A stretch of DNA of 64,000 bases from Zonotrichia leucophrys gambelii (lineage: Eukaryota > Chordata > Aves > Passeriformes > Passerellidae). Both the position numbers and the translations under genes were made by a program. Positions 25,601 through 38,363 of this stretch are shown piece after piece (position 1 is the first letter of the stretch; every line of letters starts with the position of its first letter). The notes below the pieces were generated by a model. The model did not search any database and was not told the DNA's origin. It saw nothing but the letters and a program-made list of their open reading frames with translations. Location of the stretch: positions 63,775,085 through 63,839,084 of the forward strand of contig NC_088170.1 in assembly GCF_028769735.1 (NCBI RefSeq). The letters are read 5' to 3'.

Positions 25601-28600
25601 GGGTACGATGTCTGCAGAGCAGTGGGTATTTAAATTAGAAATGCTAAGGTGAGTCATGCATCTGAAATGCTCCCTTTGTCTCTCATGGATTTCAGTTCTA
25701 AATATAAATGCTCCTGTATAATACCAGGAATAAGAAAGGGGATTCCCTCCTGGCTTTTGGTACCTCCTGTCCAAAATTAGTTGCTTCCTTTAAATAGGAC
25801 TGGCTAATAACATATTTGGCCAGTACTCTAGCAATTTTCCCTGGATATTATCAATGGTTTGGTTCTTTCTTTACATTGCATAGAAAACATACTCACTGTT
25901 AGACTGAGACTTAAATTTACTTATTTTCTCCAAAATTGAAAGCACAGTTTGGGATTTAGTTTGATGACTTTGTGCAACAAAGAGTTGAATAAAGACCAAT
26001 TTTTTCAAGGAAAATTGTGCTCTGCTTTTTTATCTTTGTAGAATTATATTGTACTCTATTTATTTATAGCACTGACTGGATGAATGACACATCTTTAATC
26101 ATATTGTCTTCAGTTCACAGTAGGGTTTTTATTTTGATTTTTTTTTGTTGCTATTTTTCCTCTCAGCTTTTATATCAATGTTGATCCTTCACAGATGCAT
26201 TCAAAAGTACAACCAGACTATCCCATTGCTAGACTCTGATAGGAAAATAAAAGCTTTTATTGTTTTCTCACTTTTGAGAAAACCTATATTGGATGAGTCC
26301 ATTTCGTGATTTCCTTGTAGATGTATGAACTGTGATGCCTGAAATTGGGTCCAAGGTGATGTGAGGCACAGCCAAGTCTCACAGCCTGAAGGGCCACAAG
26401 GTCAGGCTGAGTCTCCATCCTGCTCAGCAGAAACCTGAAGACTCCTGGCTATCATTTAACTAAAACTTTGACATCTCTTCTGACTCAATCCCCAGTAACC
26501 ACAGCTGAAGTATGAAGTGAAGCCCTTTGAGAACTGGTTTTGCTCTCCTTAGTCACCTTTTCTAAATCCTTACGAGTTCTCCTTGGAACACCAGGGGCAC
26601 ATGAGGGACAGGTTGAATGCCATTATACTAAAATGAATCTTCGAGGTGAAAGCAAATCAAAACGTGAATCAGTCTTGACTTAAAGAATCTGCTTTCGTTT
26701 TTCAGTTATTAAAAAAAATCCCTGAAATACAGAGGATGCTGCCTGAGTTCACTTTTCACAAAAGCTGCTTCAGAGAGACTAAAAAGAAAAATAAAATCTC
26801 TTCTAAAATTATATATATTTTCTTCAGATTGCTAAAGAAAAGTCAATGTGCTTCCCAAATCAAAAGTGACCCATTTTTCTTTAAGGCACTGTGCTGTTAC
26901 TACATGGCATGGATAAAACGCATTTGGCCTACGTGTGCTCTTGGTTTATATCAGCACATATATTCTGCAGCACTAAACACAGCTGTGAAGCAGTGAGTGA
27001 AGGAAGAAGGCTGTGTGGCACTGAGAGCATTTCTCCCTTTCCTAACCCAAAGCACATGTTTGCATTGAGCACTGCTCACAGGCAACCACAGCTCCATTTG
27101 CCACTTCTTTTTTCCCCATGCTTGTTAGGTTTTTTAAGGGATGTCCGAGAGATGTAACTTACTAAAGAAACAACAAAGGAAGAAGAAAGAAAACAACAAA
27201 AAGTTTTCAAAAATTCAATACAAGAAAATGCAAGAACAGATTTCTGTCTCACGCCCTAGTGAAGCTTATTGCCACAGGTCAAAGGTGGAGACATTTAAAA
27301 TTGTGATTTTGAAGGGTGGTGACAATTTTGTATCTCTGTGTTTATCACTCATACATCTGGTTTATATCTGGGCATGGTTATAATTTGTTAGCATCTTGAA
27401 ATATTTTTCTTTTCTTTATTATACTTTAGTACACTCTGTATAGATGGATATCCTGGCAGTTAATTGACATAACAGAAAGGATTGCAAATATTAACATAAG
27501 ACAAAGCAATATATAAACTAATCCTAGGAATGTAAGGAAGTTGTCAAAGATTGTTAAAATACAGGATGAATAAAATGATAAATAAACCACAGGACACATT
27601 TAATTTTGAGAATTACTTGATATAGAAATTATACAATTAATCAGTTACAATTAAACTGCAAAAATTGAGTTATATCTACAACTTCTTTCTTGCAAAGAAT
27701 AATTATACTTTAGAGGCATCTACATGGCTGTTGTTAAGCTCAAAGATGGCAAAGAATGTATTATTGTTAAGGAAGGTTTATTTAGAGGGTACGCAAAAGA
27801 CACATAAGGCTAAATTTAATACCTAAATCTATGAACGTATCACAAACTAAACAAAAACTTGGTGTTGTTACACAGCACTGTGACCTAGTAATTAAGACAT
27901 TGAAATTATGAAATTGGCAAAAACAGTCTGTGTTTGCATTTGAAGACATTGTCTCATATCTAAATTTTCTGCTAAAGATTTTCTGGGGTAGAATGGGTTC
28001 TGAGCCACCAGCATCAGAACCAATAAAATAAACTTTAAATTTTGGCATATGTCCAGTCCAAAATCTCAGGAAAAACTATATATGTTTATTTCCCTTATAT
28101 GCACTTACTATCCTATGGTTTTTAAGATCATGCAGTTATATTACTGTTTATGACCCTTTTCTATTTACCTTGAATCCAGTGAATATAAAATCTGTTCTGG
28201 CAGGGAATTTAGTATTGAGACTCCAGATAATATTCTGACACGTTTCTGAAGTGATTCTAGATGGTTTTAAAAGTAGGGAAAATGTGTTCTAGAAATTGTA
28301 TAGCAAAGACAAAAGCAAGTAAACCAAAATTCTTTTGACTAGAATAAAATCTTGTACAACTAAATACACTTCGATATAGGTCATTCATATTTAGTTATTC
28401 CATAGAAATTGACCTATTGAATGCAATAACCAAAATGATATAATAAAAGTTTGTCCTCTTTTGGGGAAGAATTCAGTTATTATAATGAACTAATTTTTGA
28501 GTAAATATGTCTTCCCATTACATCATGCAAGTTCTTAAAAGGTCATGCAGCTTTTCAAAAAAACATATAATGTTGCTTCAAAATCTAAACTACCATATCC

Positions 28601-29020
28601 ATATAAAGGTTTGAAGTAGAAGTTGGAAATCCTTAGCTTTCTGGTAAGTAACAAAATATAACCAAACCCACTGGCTCCTCATTAATCTGCCCTAAACTCC
28701 ACTTTCTCTCACAGTTAGAAACTTCAATATATTTTCAAATAATGCCCCCAGAAGAATTTATTGCTGTTTTGTCTATTCTCATTTCTAGACTGGCATATAA
28801 CATACACAATCTTAAAACACAGTAAATTTTGAAAAGAGTATAGAACTCTTGCCTCTTATCAGAAAGTTGTCTGCATGTTAGGTTTTTCCCCTTTCACTCA
28901 CTGATACTGTATTGCCAGAAATGATGTCATGCTATTCCTATCATATCTCACAATAACACTTTTCTAGAGTAAACCTTAATCTCCTAAATCCAGTGTACAG
29001 TGGCTGTCCAAACAGAATAG
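22687..29020. other. Gene-free stretch
   Basis: More than 6 kb without a recognised gene or transposon. Open frames are below 90 codons. A small tandem duplication of an AAGGTCTAA word occurs near 23516-23539. Slightly richer patches near 24000-24130, 24940-25090 and 26380-26620 carry no recognisable content. Confidence 0.55.
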
Positions 29021-29049
29021 ATCTCTCTCTCTCTTTTTCTTTTTTTTTA
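29021..29049. repeat. (TC)n / T-rich microsatellite
   Basis: A short run of TC dinucleotides passes into a T tract, about 29 bases of pure pyrimidine on the forward strand. Confidence 0.85.
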
Positions 29050-30083
29050 ATAAAAGCCAGGTGATAAAGTAAGTGCTTCTGATAAATGAGAACCCTGCAG
29101 TACTGTGGATCTAATCCTCCCATAGAGAGAAATATTTGACCAAGCATAATGTGTTTCTTATGAGGAAGGTATCTTTCACAAAGGAAACAAAGCATGGAAT
29201 TTCTGTAACATTCCTTGCATAAATATTCTTATAAATATAATGCATATGGAAATAATAACAGAAAAACCCAGCTACTTTCATCACTCCTTTTGGCCTAGGA
29301 AACAATAAATAGGTAGAAATCCTGGCCAATTTTTTTCAAAGCTTGATGTCTGAAGGTAGCCCTATAAATTGTATCTATGTGAAAGCAATTTTCAGAGGTA
29401 CTGAGAATTCACAGTTCTCACTGATTCCCACATGGATATAGGTACTTATTTCTGGACACACAACTTTGAATATTTTTGGCAAGTAATTCAACTATATAAA
29501 CTCAGGATTTCATCCAATAAAAACATGAATGAGATTTACCATTGATTCTCCTGATATTTACTGTCTCTCTCTAGCTACTAGTATGGTCCCATCAGCGCAG
29601 GTTTTGAGCACCACCCAAGATTTAAAAATTAAAACCCATAAATCTCTCTTTCTTATTTCCTGCCTTTCCAGTCTGGAGAACATGGTTTGATTCATTTGTT
29701 TGGTTTTTTCTTTTCATTTTTTTTTTATTCTGATTGAATAAAAACTCAAGGAAAAAAAAAAGAAAATATGCTCTTTCTGAAGAATAATTTAGAGAAACCC
29801 AAACTAGTTTTTAAACAAGTTCAGGCTGTTGTGCACTCCTGAGGAGCAAAGCTCATACCTCTAAGTTGCATCCTGCTGTGGCCACGCTGTCTCAAGCATG
29901 AATTGGTTCCTTTACAGCCACCTTGGGCTGATCCTCCCCTCCAGTGTGGCCTGTAGAAGAGACAAGCCATAAATTAAGTAGGGGAATTTCACTGTTTTGT
30001 TCCAAAAGTGATGAGCCGTGTTCTCTCAGGGGTGAGCTGCACACACACACACACACTCTCACACTTCTCTCCCAAGAGAGAAT
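29050..30083. other. Gene-free stretch with short (CA)n
   Basis: Nothing recognised apart from a (CA)8 run at about 30040-30056 just before the LTR. The interval 29840-30030 is somewhat richer in GC but has no identifiable content. Confidence 0.55.
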
Positions 30084-30653
30084 TGTGGGAATCCACAAAA
30101 TCAGAGGGTTTTGGGAAAGCTGCAAAAGGCAGGCCTCAGAGACAGCAGAACTGTCATTAGAGCTAAGCAGTAGTCATGAGGTAGGTCAGCAGAAAAATTA
30201 TTAAAAAAGTAGAAAAGCAAAAACAAATAGAACAATGGTCTGTGTATTAATGCTTGTCTAGAATAACTCTCTAAGCTACAGAAAAGTTTATCTAGTAAGA
30301 TATTAAGAAGTTTGAAGCTTAAAAATGGAGCTCTGTGCATTGAGTTTTAAGGCTTACAAGCAGGTATTGTATTTGAAATAAGCAAACATTGTTTTAACCA
30401 AAGGTACATGTGCTTATAGTGGTTGGATAGAACTACTGCCAATGTGCTTTTGCTTTGTGTGATTGGTCAAAAAACTTATAAAGTGAGTTGTAACATTAAG
30501 TTCTTGGTCTGCTGCCTGGGATGTGAGCTGATGGCATCTTCCAATTGTCATAACCATGGAATGAGGCTGATGCTGAAAAATAAAACAGCTCAAGGCACGT
30601 TCCCAGCAATCCTGTCCCATTTGTGATTTGTACAGAGACCCCGGCTGGTGATA
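30084..30653 (+). mobile_element. Solo LTR, copy 1 (forward)
   Basis: A 570-base element shares about 90-95% identity by eye with the inverted copy at 54206-54776. It starts with TGTGGGAATCC and ends at GTGATA, where similarity to the other copy stops. Features expected of a retroviral LTR are in the right order: an inverted CCAAT box (ATTGG, 30462-30466), TATAAA (30477-30482) and AATAAA (30579-30584). That spacing fits U3, a short R and U5. No second LTR, primer-binding site or viral gene accompanies it, so it is best called a solo LTR of an endogenous retrovirus; the family name is not known to me. The 67-codon open frame inside it also exists in the other copy simply because the copies are related. 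No target-site duplication is evident at this copy. Confidence 0.75.
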
Positions 30654-31087
30654 CCATTCAGCACTGAGTCACATCCATGGCTCCTGGCTGGCAGGCTCCA
30701 CTGCCTGCTCCACACCTTGCTAATCATCTTCAGCGATATTTCTCATGCTGGGGGGCAGACAGGGATTCCAGACTTCCAGAGAGCTGAACGACATAAGCCC
30801 CAAAGGAGTGTCCTGTAGCTAGGCAGAATGTTCTTAGGTGAAGCAGCATCTCTTGCTACAGCCTGTCCCTTCCATCATCAGGGAGTTTTCCCATGTTCGT
30901 TTGGATATTTCCTCAGTTTCTCCTTGCTTTTTTTCCTCCAGATATTATAGTCTCTATTTTGGAAAAGTACTGGCAGATGGAAACTGCCTTTTTCAGGTAT
31001 TCAGTAGCACTGACAGGAAGGACACACTCTGCTACCAATTTTATCATGAGTCAGTTCTCCAGGTAGTACTGGGAACTTCATGGAATA
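30654..31087. other. Gene-free spacer
   Basis: Moderately GC sequence between the LTR and the TTCC repeat. It forms the upstream part of a 224-codon open frame that is carried mainly by the microsatellite. Not considered a gene. Confidence 0.5.
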
Positions 31088-31215
31088 CTCCTTCCTTCCT
31101 TCCTTCCTTCCTTCCTTCCTTCCTTCCTTCCTTCCTTCCTTCCTTCCTTCCTTCCTTCCTTCCTTCCTTCCTTCCTTCCTTCCTTCCTTCCTTCCTTCCT
31201 TCCTTCCTTCCTTCC
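31088..31215 (+). repeat. (TTCC)n microsatellite
   Basis: 128 bases of pure pyrimidine, about 31 nearly perfect TTCC units. Because the unit is four bases, every frame reads a four-residue cycle without stops (F-L-P-S forward, G-R-K-E reverse), which explains the long overlapping open frames over it. The reverse strand is (GGAA)n, a class known in mammals to bind ETS-family factors when expanded. Whether that applies here is unknown. Confidence 0.97.
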
Positions 31216-31293
31216 GCCACTTCGGCCACTTCCGCCACTTCCGCCACTTCCGCCACTTCCGCCACTTCCTTCCGCCACTTCCTTCCGCCACTT
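31214..31293 (+). repeat. CCGCCACTT minisatellite
   Basis: Six nonamer units of CCGCCACTT (the second is CGGCCACTT) are followed by two 13-base units in which CCTT precedes the nonamer. The nonamer looks derived from the TTCC tract by gain of a GCCA-containing variant that then expanded. It supplies a small CpG cluster in an otherwise CpG-poor region. Confidence 0.95.
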
Positions 31294-31323
31294 CCCTCCT
31301 TCCCTCCCTCCCTCCCTCCCTTT
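31294..31323 (+). repeat. (CCCT)n microsatellite
   Basis: A 30-base pure-pyrimidine run of CCCT units closes the compound repeat, making it about 236 bases in all. Confidence 0.95.
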
Positions 31324-34300
31324 AAAACATCCCTTTATCTGCCCCTGGGGAAGGTGGAGATGCAGTTTCAGTCTGATGCAGAGCTGAGCCAATGGTGCAC
31401 TGCTGGGTACGTGGCAATTCCCTATTCCTGCACAAAGTTTGTAGAGATGCTGAACAGTACAGAAAATGTTAATGATATTTCCAGGAGAGAGAAAGTCTTC
31501 AGGGCAGAGTGACAGTGGAGAAATATTGGTGATTATGTGACAGAAAACAAACCAGTTCAAGTTTGTTACAATTTTTGCTCATGTCAGATTGTCAGGCAGA
31601 CATCAGTAGCACACTAAAAGGAAACAGAAATTATGATGTTTCTCCATGTCAATGCATTGGAATCTTGCTGTGCTCTGACAAAACTACAGTTTTTAGACAT
31701 TGATAACAAAATAATAGAGAAAAGGACTCACAGCTCAGAATTTACTAGGACAGAGCTGTCTATGCAGCCATGGCTCTCAGAGGGTTCTTGAGTAGTTCAG
31801 CAGACATCTTTTGTACTGTTTTTTAATAGTCATAATATCAAGAAAATCTACTATATTTAGCTTGTCCCTGAACTGATTTTACACCAATTTTTAGTAATAT
31901 GTAGAACTTTAACAGCAATATTTAAGTAAGAAAAGTACCAAAAAGCCCTTTGCAAATTAATGAGAACATCTAATTTGTCTTATTGCAAAAGTCAAAACAA
32001 ATTATGGATAGGAAAATGAAAGGACAGAACATTTTATTTCAATACTGAAAAATTAAATCTAGATACTGGACCAGTGCAGCCATTAAGCATGTCCATGTCA
32101 CTGTATTAATTTTCTACCCTGTGAGAACAGGAGAGCTTGATCTCATGGACACCAGCACTCCCACACCTGGTTGCTAAGTGCTGCACTGAGGTGTTTTTGC
32201 AGCCACAGCCATGAGCAAGTCAAGGATCTCAAGAGAAAAAATTCCCCGAGAGCAGTAACATTATTTTCTGAACTTTCCCTACATTGCATGTGAATCTTGA
32301 GGCAGAGTCAATAATTTTTATCTCAGTCAATACATCTGTTTGCTACCTAAATAGTATTTTTTCCTTAAAATCCATAAATATTTCTGAAATATACTCTCCC
32401 TGGGACAATCAGGGTACTTTCAATGCAGTTACACAACCTGCTACATAAGGCAAGTAGCTGATGGATACTGTATAATAAAATCTCCTGTATCTCATATTTG
32501 CCATAATTTAAGCTGCTTAAGCATTGCCTGGTATAAGAACTTGGACTCATTCCACATAGATTTCCACAAACTATGTCTCTCTTTTCCTATATTTATTTTT
32601 TTAGCCAGCCTAGAAATTTATAATATTTTCCTATCCATGGGACTTAGGCCAGCACTGGACAATATTTCATCACAATAGCAGATCATGAAAAATAATGGTT
32701 GTGTCAATGTTTGGAAATGGCACATTTGAAAGTGAAGTCATTATTTATAGGATCAAAAGGTGTCCATATACAATGATCTCAGAGTTAGAATGCAAATTAA
32801 ATAGGTATGGGGTGATTTTCTCTGATGTGATGCCCTGAAGCTCAGAGAGGATAAAGCAAGCCTCTTGCCTCCTCTTTGAAATACTTCTAAGTAAAATCAT
32901 GGGCAGTCAAGAGGCCAGCTTAAAAATTTTCTCCATTTTAGTTAGACCCATCCTTGAGCCATGAATTATCCTGGAGTATGCTTTTGAAGATCTTAATGGT
33001 CTAACTGGCAGAAGCTCCACAATACATTATACCTGTATCTTCAAACACCTATCTCATTTCAACAAGCTAGGGGAGACAATTAGAATAAATATTTTACTGA
33101 AAATGTTCTAAGCTAAATAGCTGGCTCTGCACTATTTTTTCTATTTATGGCTTCCTAATGAACATTAAGACTGTGCTGAAAGTATTCTAATACATGGATC
33201 ACAAGGAAGTTCTGTACATAATTTACATTAGCATACTTAAGTTGTTCACAGCAAAGCAAAGATTTCAGAAAACAAAAGTATTTTTTTAAATTTCTTACTG
33301 CAAATTTGTTGTATTGTGGAAAACAGTCTTTAAAGTTCTTGTGATTTTGCTTCATTTCTCATTTTAATTGTTGGTTAGTCAATTTGGCTGCTCCTAAAAC
33401 AGAGGTGTGCAATTAACTCACTTTTCACTGAGAAGTAGAGGAAAAGGAGAGATAATTTTCCCTCCTTCTTGATCAGAAACAAGCATCAAAGACTCAAAAA
33501 TCAGGCAACGTATTTATGTATACCCTGAAAATGACTGTAAAAGTTGTATTATTGCTAAAAAGATTTCAAAATGCTGAAAATCTGAGAACATTTCATGCTT
33601 ACGCTGAGGATGGGAGAGATTGTAGAGTACTAGAAGTCTGCACTATTACAAATAGCAGCTTCATGTCTTTAGGGAGTCTCAGTATGTGCCAAGCAGAGGA
33701 GACCACACAAAATCTGTAATTACTGTCTTGTCTCTGGCAACTCTGATTTTTTTTTTTAATTTGCCAGCCATCATACATTGCTGGGGAAATATCCAGCATA
33801 TAGGTAATTTTGTGGATCTGTCTGGGAAAAAAAAGAAGAAACCATGAAAGCAGAAAAATAATATATCAACTATCATTTTAATTCAAGAAACTTATAATTG
33901 TAACAGTGACTCACTGTAATTAGCAGCCTTTTCCTTAGTTCTGTGAATGGCCTACAGGCAAGGAGAGGAATTCCCTGCTCAGTGAACCATCATGCAGTGT
34001 ATTCAGTGCAAGGCTTAAGAAACCCCAGTGCATTCCCCTAGCATAGAATTCCCTGATTTCTCTTGAAAATCGATGTTAACAAGGAAGCAGATGAATTAAT
34101 CCCTAAAAAAGCATATTTCTGTTCCCTCACATGATCTTGACCCAAGAGGAGTGCCTGAGGAGGAGCTGTGGGTGTCTGTAGTAGATGAGACTGATCCCAC
34201 TCTGGGTAGCAAAATCCACTTGTGAGAGAAACCTATACAGAATACTGGTTTTTGGTAATTATGCTGTTTCTGGTATTTGAGTTAACACCAATAAAGCTGA

Positions 34301-34369
34301 GCTGGTCTACACTGCCTGTTTATTTACATCGTGGATTGTTTTTATAGTTTCTGTGAATAAAAAAAAGAT
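31324..34369. other. Gene-free stretch
   Basis: Nothing recognised. Frames are short and without motifs. Composition is ordinary AT-rich, with mildly richer spots near 32090-32220 and 33930-34060. Confidence 0.6.
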
Positions 34370-34370
34370 A

Positions 34371-34660
34371 GGTCTTTTCTCCCAGGTAAAACCTGATAGG
34401 ACAAGAGGAAATTGCCTCAGGTAGCAGTACGGGAGGTTTAGAGTGGATATTAGGAAAAACTTCCTCACAGAAAAGTTGATCAGTCATTGGAAGAGACTGG
34501 CCAGAGAGTAATGGAATCACCCTCCCTGGAAGTGTAAAAACCATGTAGATGTGGTACTTGGAGACAGGATTCAGGGGTGGACCTGGCAGTGCTGGGTTGA
34601 TGGTTGTGCTCAATGTGCTCAGAGGGGCTTTTCAAGCTTAATGATTTTATGATTCTGTGA
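34371..34660 (+). mobile_element. CR1 LINE 3' fragment
   Basis: About 290 bases follow the 3' end of avian CR1. In order: TCTTTTCTCCCAGG, GATAGGACAAGAGGAAAT, GGGAGGTTTAGAGTGGATAT, TTAGGAAAAACTTCCTCACAG, a GAGACTGGCCAGAGAG segment, TCACCCTCCCTGGAAGTGT, a GTAGATGTGGTACTTGG segment, and GGGTTGATGGTTGTGCTCAA. The tail consists of degenerate ATGATTTTATGATTCTGTGA units. It is 5'-truncated before the 3' UTR-proximal part, so no reverse transcriptase or endonuclease coding remains. Divergence from the remembered consensus is appreciable, implying an old insertion. Confidence 0.93.
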
Positions 34661-36398
34661 AGGTGGAGAATCAGCCTCAACCTGTCAGGGGTATGTGTAG
34701 ATTCCCAGCAGCACATGGCATCTAAATTCAAAAGGAGCCAGAGACTGAGTGGTTTCTCATGCAACTTTATGGCTTGGAAAGTCAGGATATTTTTAACAAG
34801 ATACCAGTATTTTCAAATAGCTGTTTCATATCAAGCACCTATCATTTCCATCTTGGCCTCAGTTCTTTCAAACAGATTGTGAAATAGAAATGGAGAATAA
34901 GTTTCATGCCAGTTTAAATGGCTGTTGACATAGAATAATTCAGGAATGTGCTTTTGGCCTCCATTTTATAGTGTAAATGTGTGATTCATTTTGACAATCT
35001 AAGTAATCCTTTCATGATCCTAATTTTTTTTTCCTTTATGAGACTGATCATCTTCTCACTTGTTTTGATCAAAAGCCTAAAAGGTATGTTCTTTATTTGT
35101 TTTAGGCAGTTTGGCCATCCTCTCTAGTGGCCTGGGAAAAAAGAAGGAAAAGCCTAACAGTGCAGGGAACAGACAGATGGTTACAGTTTCCTGACAAATT
35201 ATTTATTTGAATTCTTAAACACTCAGCTCTTACTTATAACTTCTTCACTTCAGTTTTAAGAGTCCATTTATCAACAAGAATGATCACATATTGACCATAC
35301 CAGGCTCAAAAGCAAATGTATTCATTTGCTCACGATACGGAAATGAGTTAGTGACAAGTGAACTGATTCAGACAAAACACCCAAACTAAGGCTCCAGTCC
35401 AGCATTTGAACTCTAACAAAAAGCTTCTCTACATCCTTTCTTTCTGCCTTTTTCTAAACCTTGGTTGTAGCCCTTTACTTGATTTCATATTCCCTCATGG
35501 GGATTTTTCCTTTCAGAAAACTGATTTTAAAAAATTTTTTAAAATCTAAAGTTTATTTATATATATATTTATTTACACTTACCAATAAAGACCAATTTTA
35601 ATCAAATGTGGTATTTTCAACAGGTAAATCTTTCAACGTGAAATGATTTTTCATTTAATGTGAAATTTTGCAGCTGGATTTGAAGGTAAAATTGTTGATC
35701 ACTGGCTGAAAAGTTTGCAAACTTTTTTCATTAAAGGAATTGACTTTTCACACACAAAAGTAAATGTTAACTGTTAAGACCAGTTAGAAAATTTCTCTTT
35801 CCTCCCTGCTCTCTGGTAAGTGACATCTTTGCACTCAGCAAGTCCAGCAATGCAAACTGGTCTCCTCTTTGCCCTGTTACTCACAAGGAGACTGTGCCTC
35901 AAACAATAGCCAGATATTTCAGCTGAAAATAGTAAAAACTGAGCCTAAAGTACCTAAAAGGTGGGTTTCTTTGTTATTTATTCTGCAGTTTAACATGACC
36001 AAATCTCTCAGCTTCTTGGTGTGAAAATTCTTTTAGAGGTAAAACTTTATCTTTGCATTTATCTGCACTGGTATCCTAATTTAAAATGAAATATAGTTTA
36101 CCAGGCAGCATTCACTAGAGAACTGACACACAGATTTGTCATATTTTCCATGCCTGATTTCTCCTCCAGTACAGTGAAATATTTTGCTGCTTTTTGCAGA
36201 CATATGGATCAGTGCTTATTCTGTAAGTATATCCAAGACCATTCGGACCTTCAGCTTGTATTTTATCTCATTAGACAGTGGTTGCAAATACACCAAATTC
36301 TCATGCTACACAAATGGAGTATCTTTTGTCTCCCAGTGGAAACATTTGGGTGTCCAAGGTGGAAGCAGTCTTTCCTAAATGTAATGTTACATGAGTTA

Positions 36399-36400
<2 letters not shown>
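34661..36400. other. Gene-free stretch with an AT palindrome
   Basis: No gene recognised. The only structured item is the perfect palindrome at 35523-35546, listed separately. Confidence 0.6.
35523..35546. repeat. Perfect 24-bp AT palindrome
   Basis: The sequence is GA, four T, six A, six T, four A, TC, which equals its own reverse complement over all 24 bases with no spacer. It could extrude as a short cruciform or act as a rigid A-tract bend. AT-rich palindromes of this size do arise by chance in AT-rich DNA. Confidence 0.9.
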
Positions 36401-36444
<44 letters not shown>

Positions 36445-36447
36445 GTG
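36401..36447 (+). repeat. (GT)n microsatellite
   Basis: About 19 uninterrupted GT units, one GC interruption at 36439-36440, then three more GT units. Such alternating purine-pyrimidine tracts can adopt Z-DNA and are usually length-polymorphic. It accounts for the cysteine/valine and threonine/histidine repeats in the overlapping open frames. Confidence 0.97.
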
Positions 36448-38258
36448 CTGTCCTAGGTTGCTGTCTATTGTAGGATCTGAGCTGTATCCCTTTGTTCCCC
36501 AAAATCTCCATGAAATTTGCAGTAGCATGAAACAGATGAAAGAGATTTCAGATTGAGGGGCAAAAAACTCAACTCTATGCACAGTACATTCACCCTGAGT
36601 GTGCCAGTATCTTAAAAACAATTTCACATGAAAGTTTGTCTCACATAGCGATGGCCAAAGCATTGAAAATCAAAGGCTTGTCAAAGACATCCAAATCCTC
36701 TCAGCCTAGTAACAAAAATATCCTTTATTGATTCTGTGAGTAACCAGCACTTCAGTGACACAGGACCCTAGCTGCAGAATCAATATTTAGAACATGATGA
36801 ATGTGCACCAAGCTAAGAAAACACACCCATCAGCCCCGCATCTGAAGGTCTTCTCTAATGGAAAAAATAACCAAGTGGTGTAAACAGAAAGGGCAAAGCA
36901 AGTGACAATCTGCAAGACCACCCATCTGGGCCAGGCCGTGTGTTCCAGGGTTATCTGGCCCCTTCCTTTGTGCTGGTTCACACAGTGACTATTGCTCCAA
37001 GTTTTGTTGACAGTGACCACAGCTCTTTCTTTAAATGTAAACATTCCCAAGTTCCAAGACACAGCTCTCAGTGAGTTTGCTAGAAAAGCCCTTACCCTAA
37101 TAGGTGGCTTAACTTTTTCATTTCTACAACACAACCTTCCTTTGGAGCTTCTGCCAGCAGAGTATGTGTGATAGACTCAGGTTGTGCAATCACAGCTATT
37201 TGCACTATATTTCTATATTATACTTTTAGAAAGTTACTTTTAAATCAGTTCTACAGCTTTTTGATGAGAATTATAAAAGGTATCCCATGTCAGCTCAAAA
37301 AAAAGAAAACTAAGCAAAAGTTACATGCAGCCAGTGTAGAAGAGGAACATCCCTATAAGCAAAAATAAACACAATAAAATACTTAATTGAACATAAAAAA
37401 CATTTCTAATCCTCTTTATGGAATATAGGGCTTTGAAATAGAATGATAATCCTCAGATATCCACTTATCAGAGGATAATTTCTTTTTATTGTAAGCAATC
37501 AAAAATTCAACCATATGAGTCAGACTCTTCTTCACGAGAGGTAATACCATGCTCCAGTAACAGACCTCATGGTTTCAGTGGCCTACTTTTAGAGAAACAA
37601 GTACTCAAAGCGAGTTACAAGCCCTAAATAATGCAAAGAGCTCTTGCATCTCCTGCTTTTAGGTATTTTCTCTCTTCCCTAATTTCAAGTGCAGGCTGCA
37701 CTTTGCTGGTGAACACCTGAGCTGTCCATAGCAGACAGATCTGTTACCAGCCAAATGCTTTATGCCCTCCTTGAAACTGCTGAATTATTACCTCTATTTC
37801 CACCATCTGGAGTCCCAGCAAAGTGCTAGAGGATAGTGATTGAAGGCTCCAACAACCTATTTAATTCTTAAAAAGCACAATAATAAGGGTCTTGGGGCAG
37901 ATAACTGCCCCTTTTTCCCCAGTTTGGGAAAGTTGTACTTTAAGAGGCTCCCAAACTGCTCTGTTCCTGCCTATAGAGGATGGCCAATAAATGGTTTTAC
38001 TGATCACTGGTTGAGAGCTGAGCTGTACAATTATTCCTGCTTCTCCTGAGGCAAGTACACAAGGGAGGGATCAGCAATACACCAGGAGCCAAAGTAACGC
38101 CCTTCTCCTTTTGAGAATGATATCCATCTCCGACAGCAAATATAAAAGCAGTTGAAACAAGATTTCATGGGCCTCAATTCCCACAGCTTTTTCTGGGCAT
38201 CAGATTTGATCACCATTGTAAAGCATTCTATGTGAGTAGCTAGGACATTGTAAAAAGC
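36448..38258. other. Gene-free stretch
   Basis: No gene recognised. A reverse-strand frame of 115 codons (36787-37134) has no identifiable domain and no exon or promoter context, so it is treated as chance. Confidence 0.5.
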
Positions 38259-38363
38259 AAAAAAAAAAAAAAAAAAGAGAAAAAAGAAAAGAATCCCAAA
38301 CCCCTTAGTTCTGTTGTTTAATTTAGAAAGTGGAATGAATCAGTTTTGTGGACGACATTTTGA
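38259..38363. repeat. A-tract and spacer
   Basis: Eighteen A (38259-38276) followed by an AG-rich patch. It could be the tail of a forward retroposon, but no body is recognisable before it. Confidence 0.6.

Noticed and set aside
30414..30626. Frames of 67-68 codons shared between about 30.4 kb and 54.2-54.4 kb
   Set aside because: They look conserved only because both lie inside copies of the same LTR; no viral or cellular protein is recognised.
30838..31512. A 224-codon forward frame, part of whose upstream translation contains an OTU-protease-like DGNCLF word
   Set aside because: The middle is entirely the TTCC and nonamer repeats, which are stop-free in every frame. The motif is six residues without the rest of an OTU domain or its histidine, so chance is the better explanation.
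31001..31560. Several reverse frames rich in GRKE and WRK repeats
   Set aside because: They are shadows of the same microsatellite and have no independent coding evidence.
36150..36663. Frames of 82-120 codons across 36.2-36.7 kb
   Set aside because: Much of their length is the (GT)n tract, and the rest has no recognisable domain.
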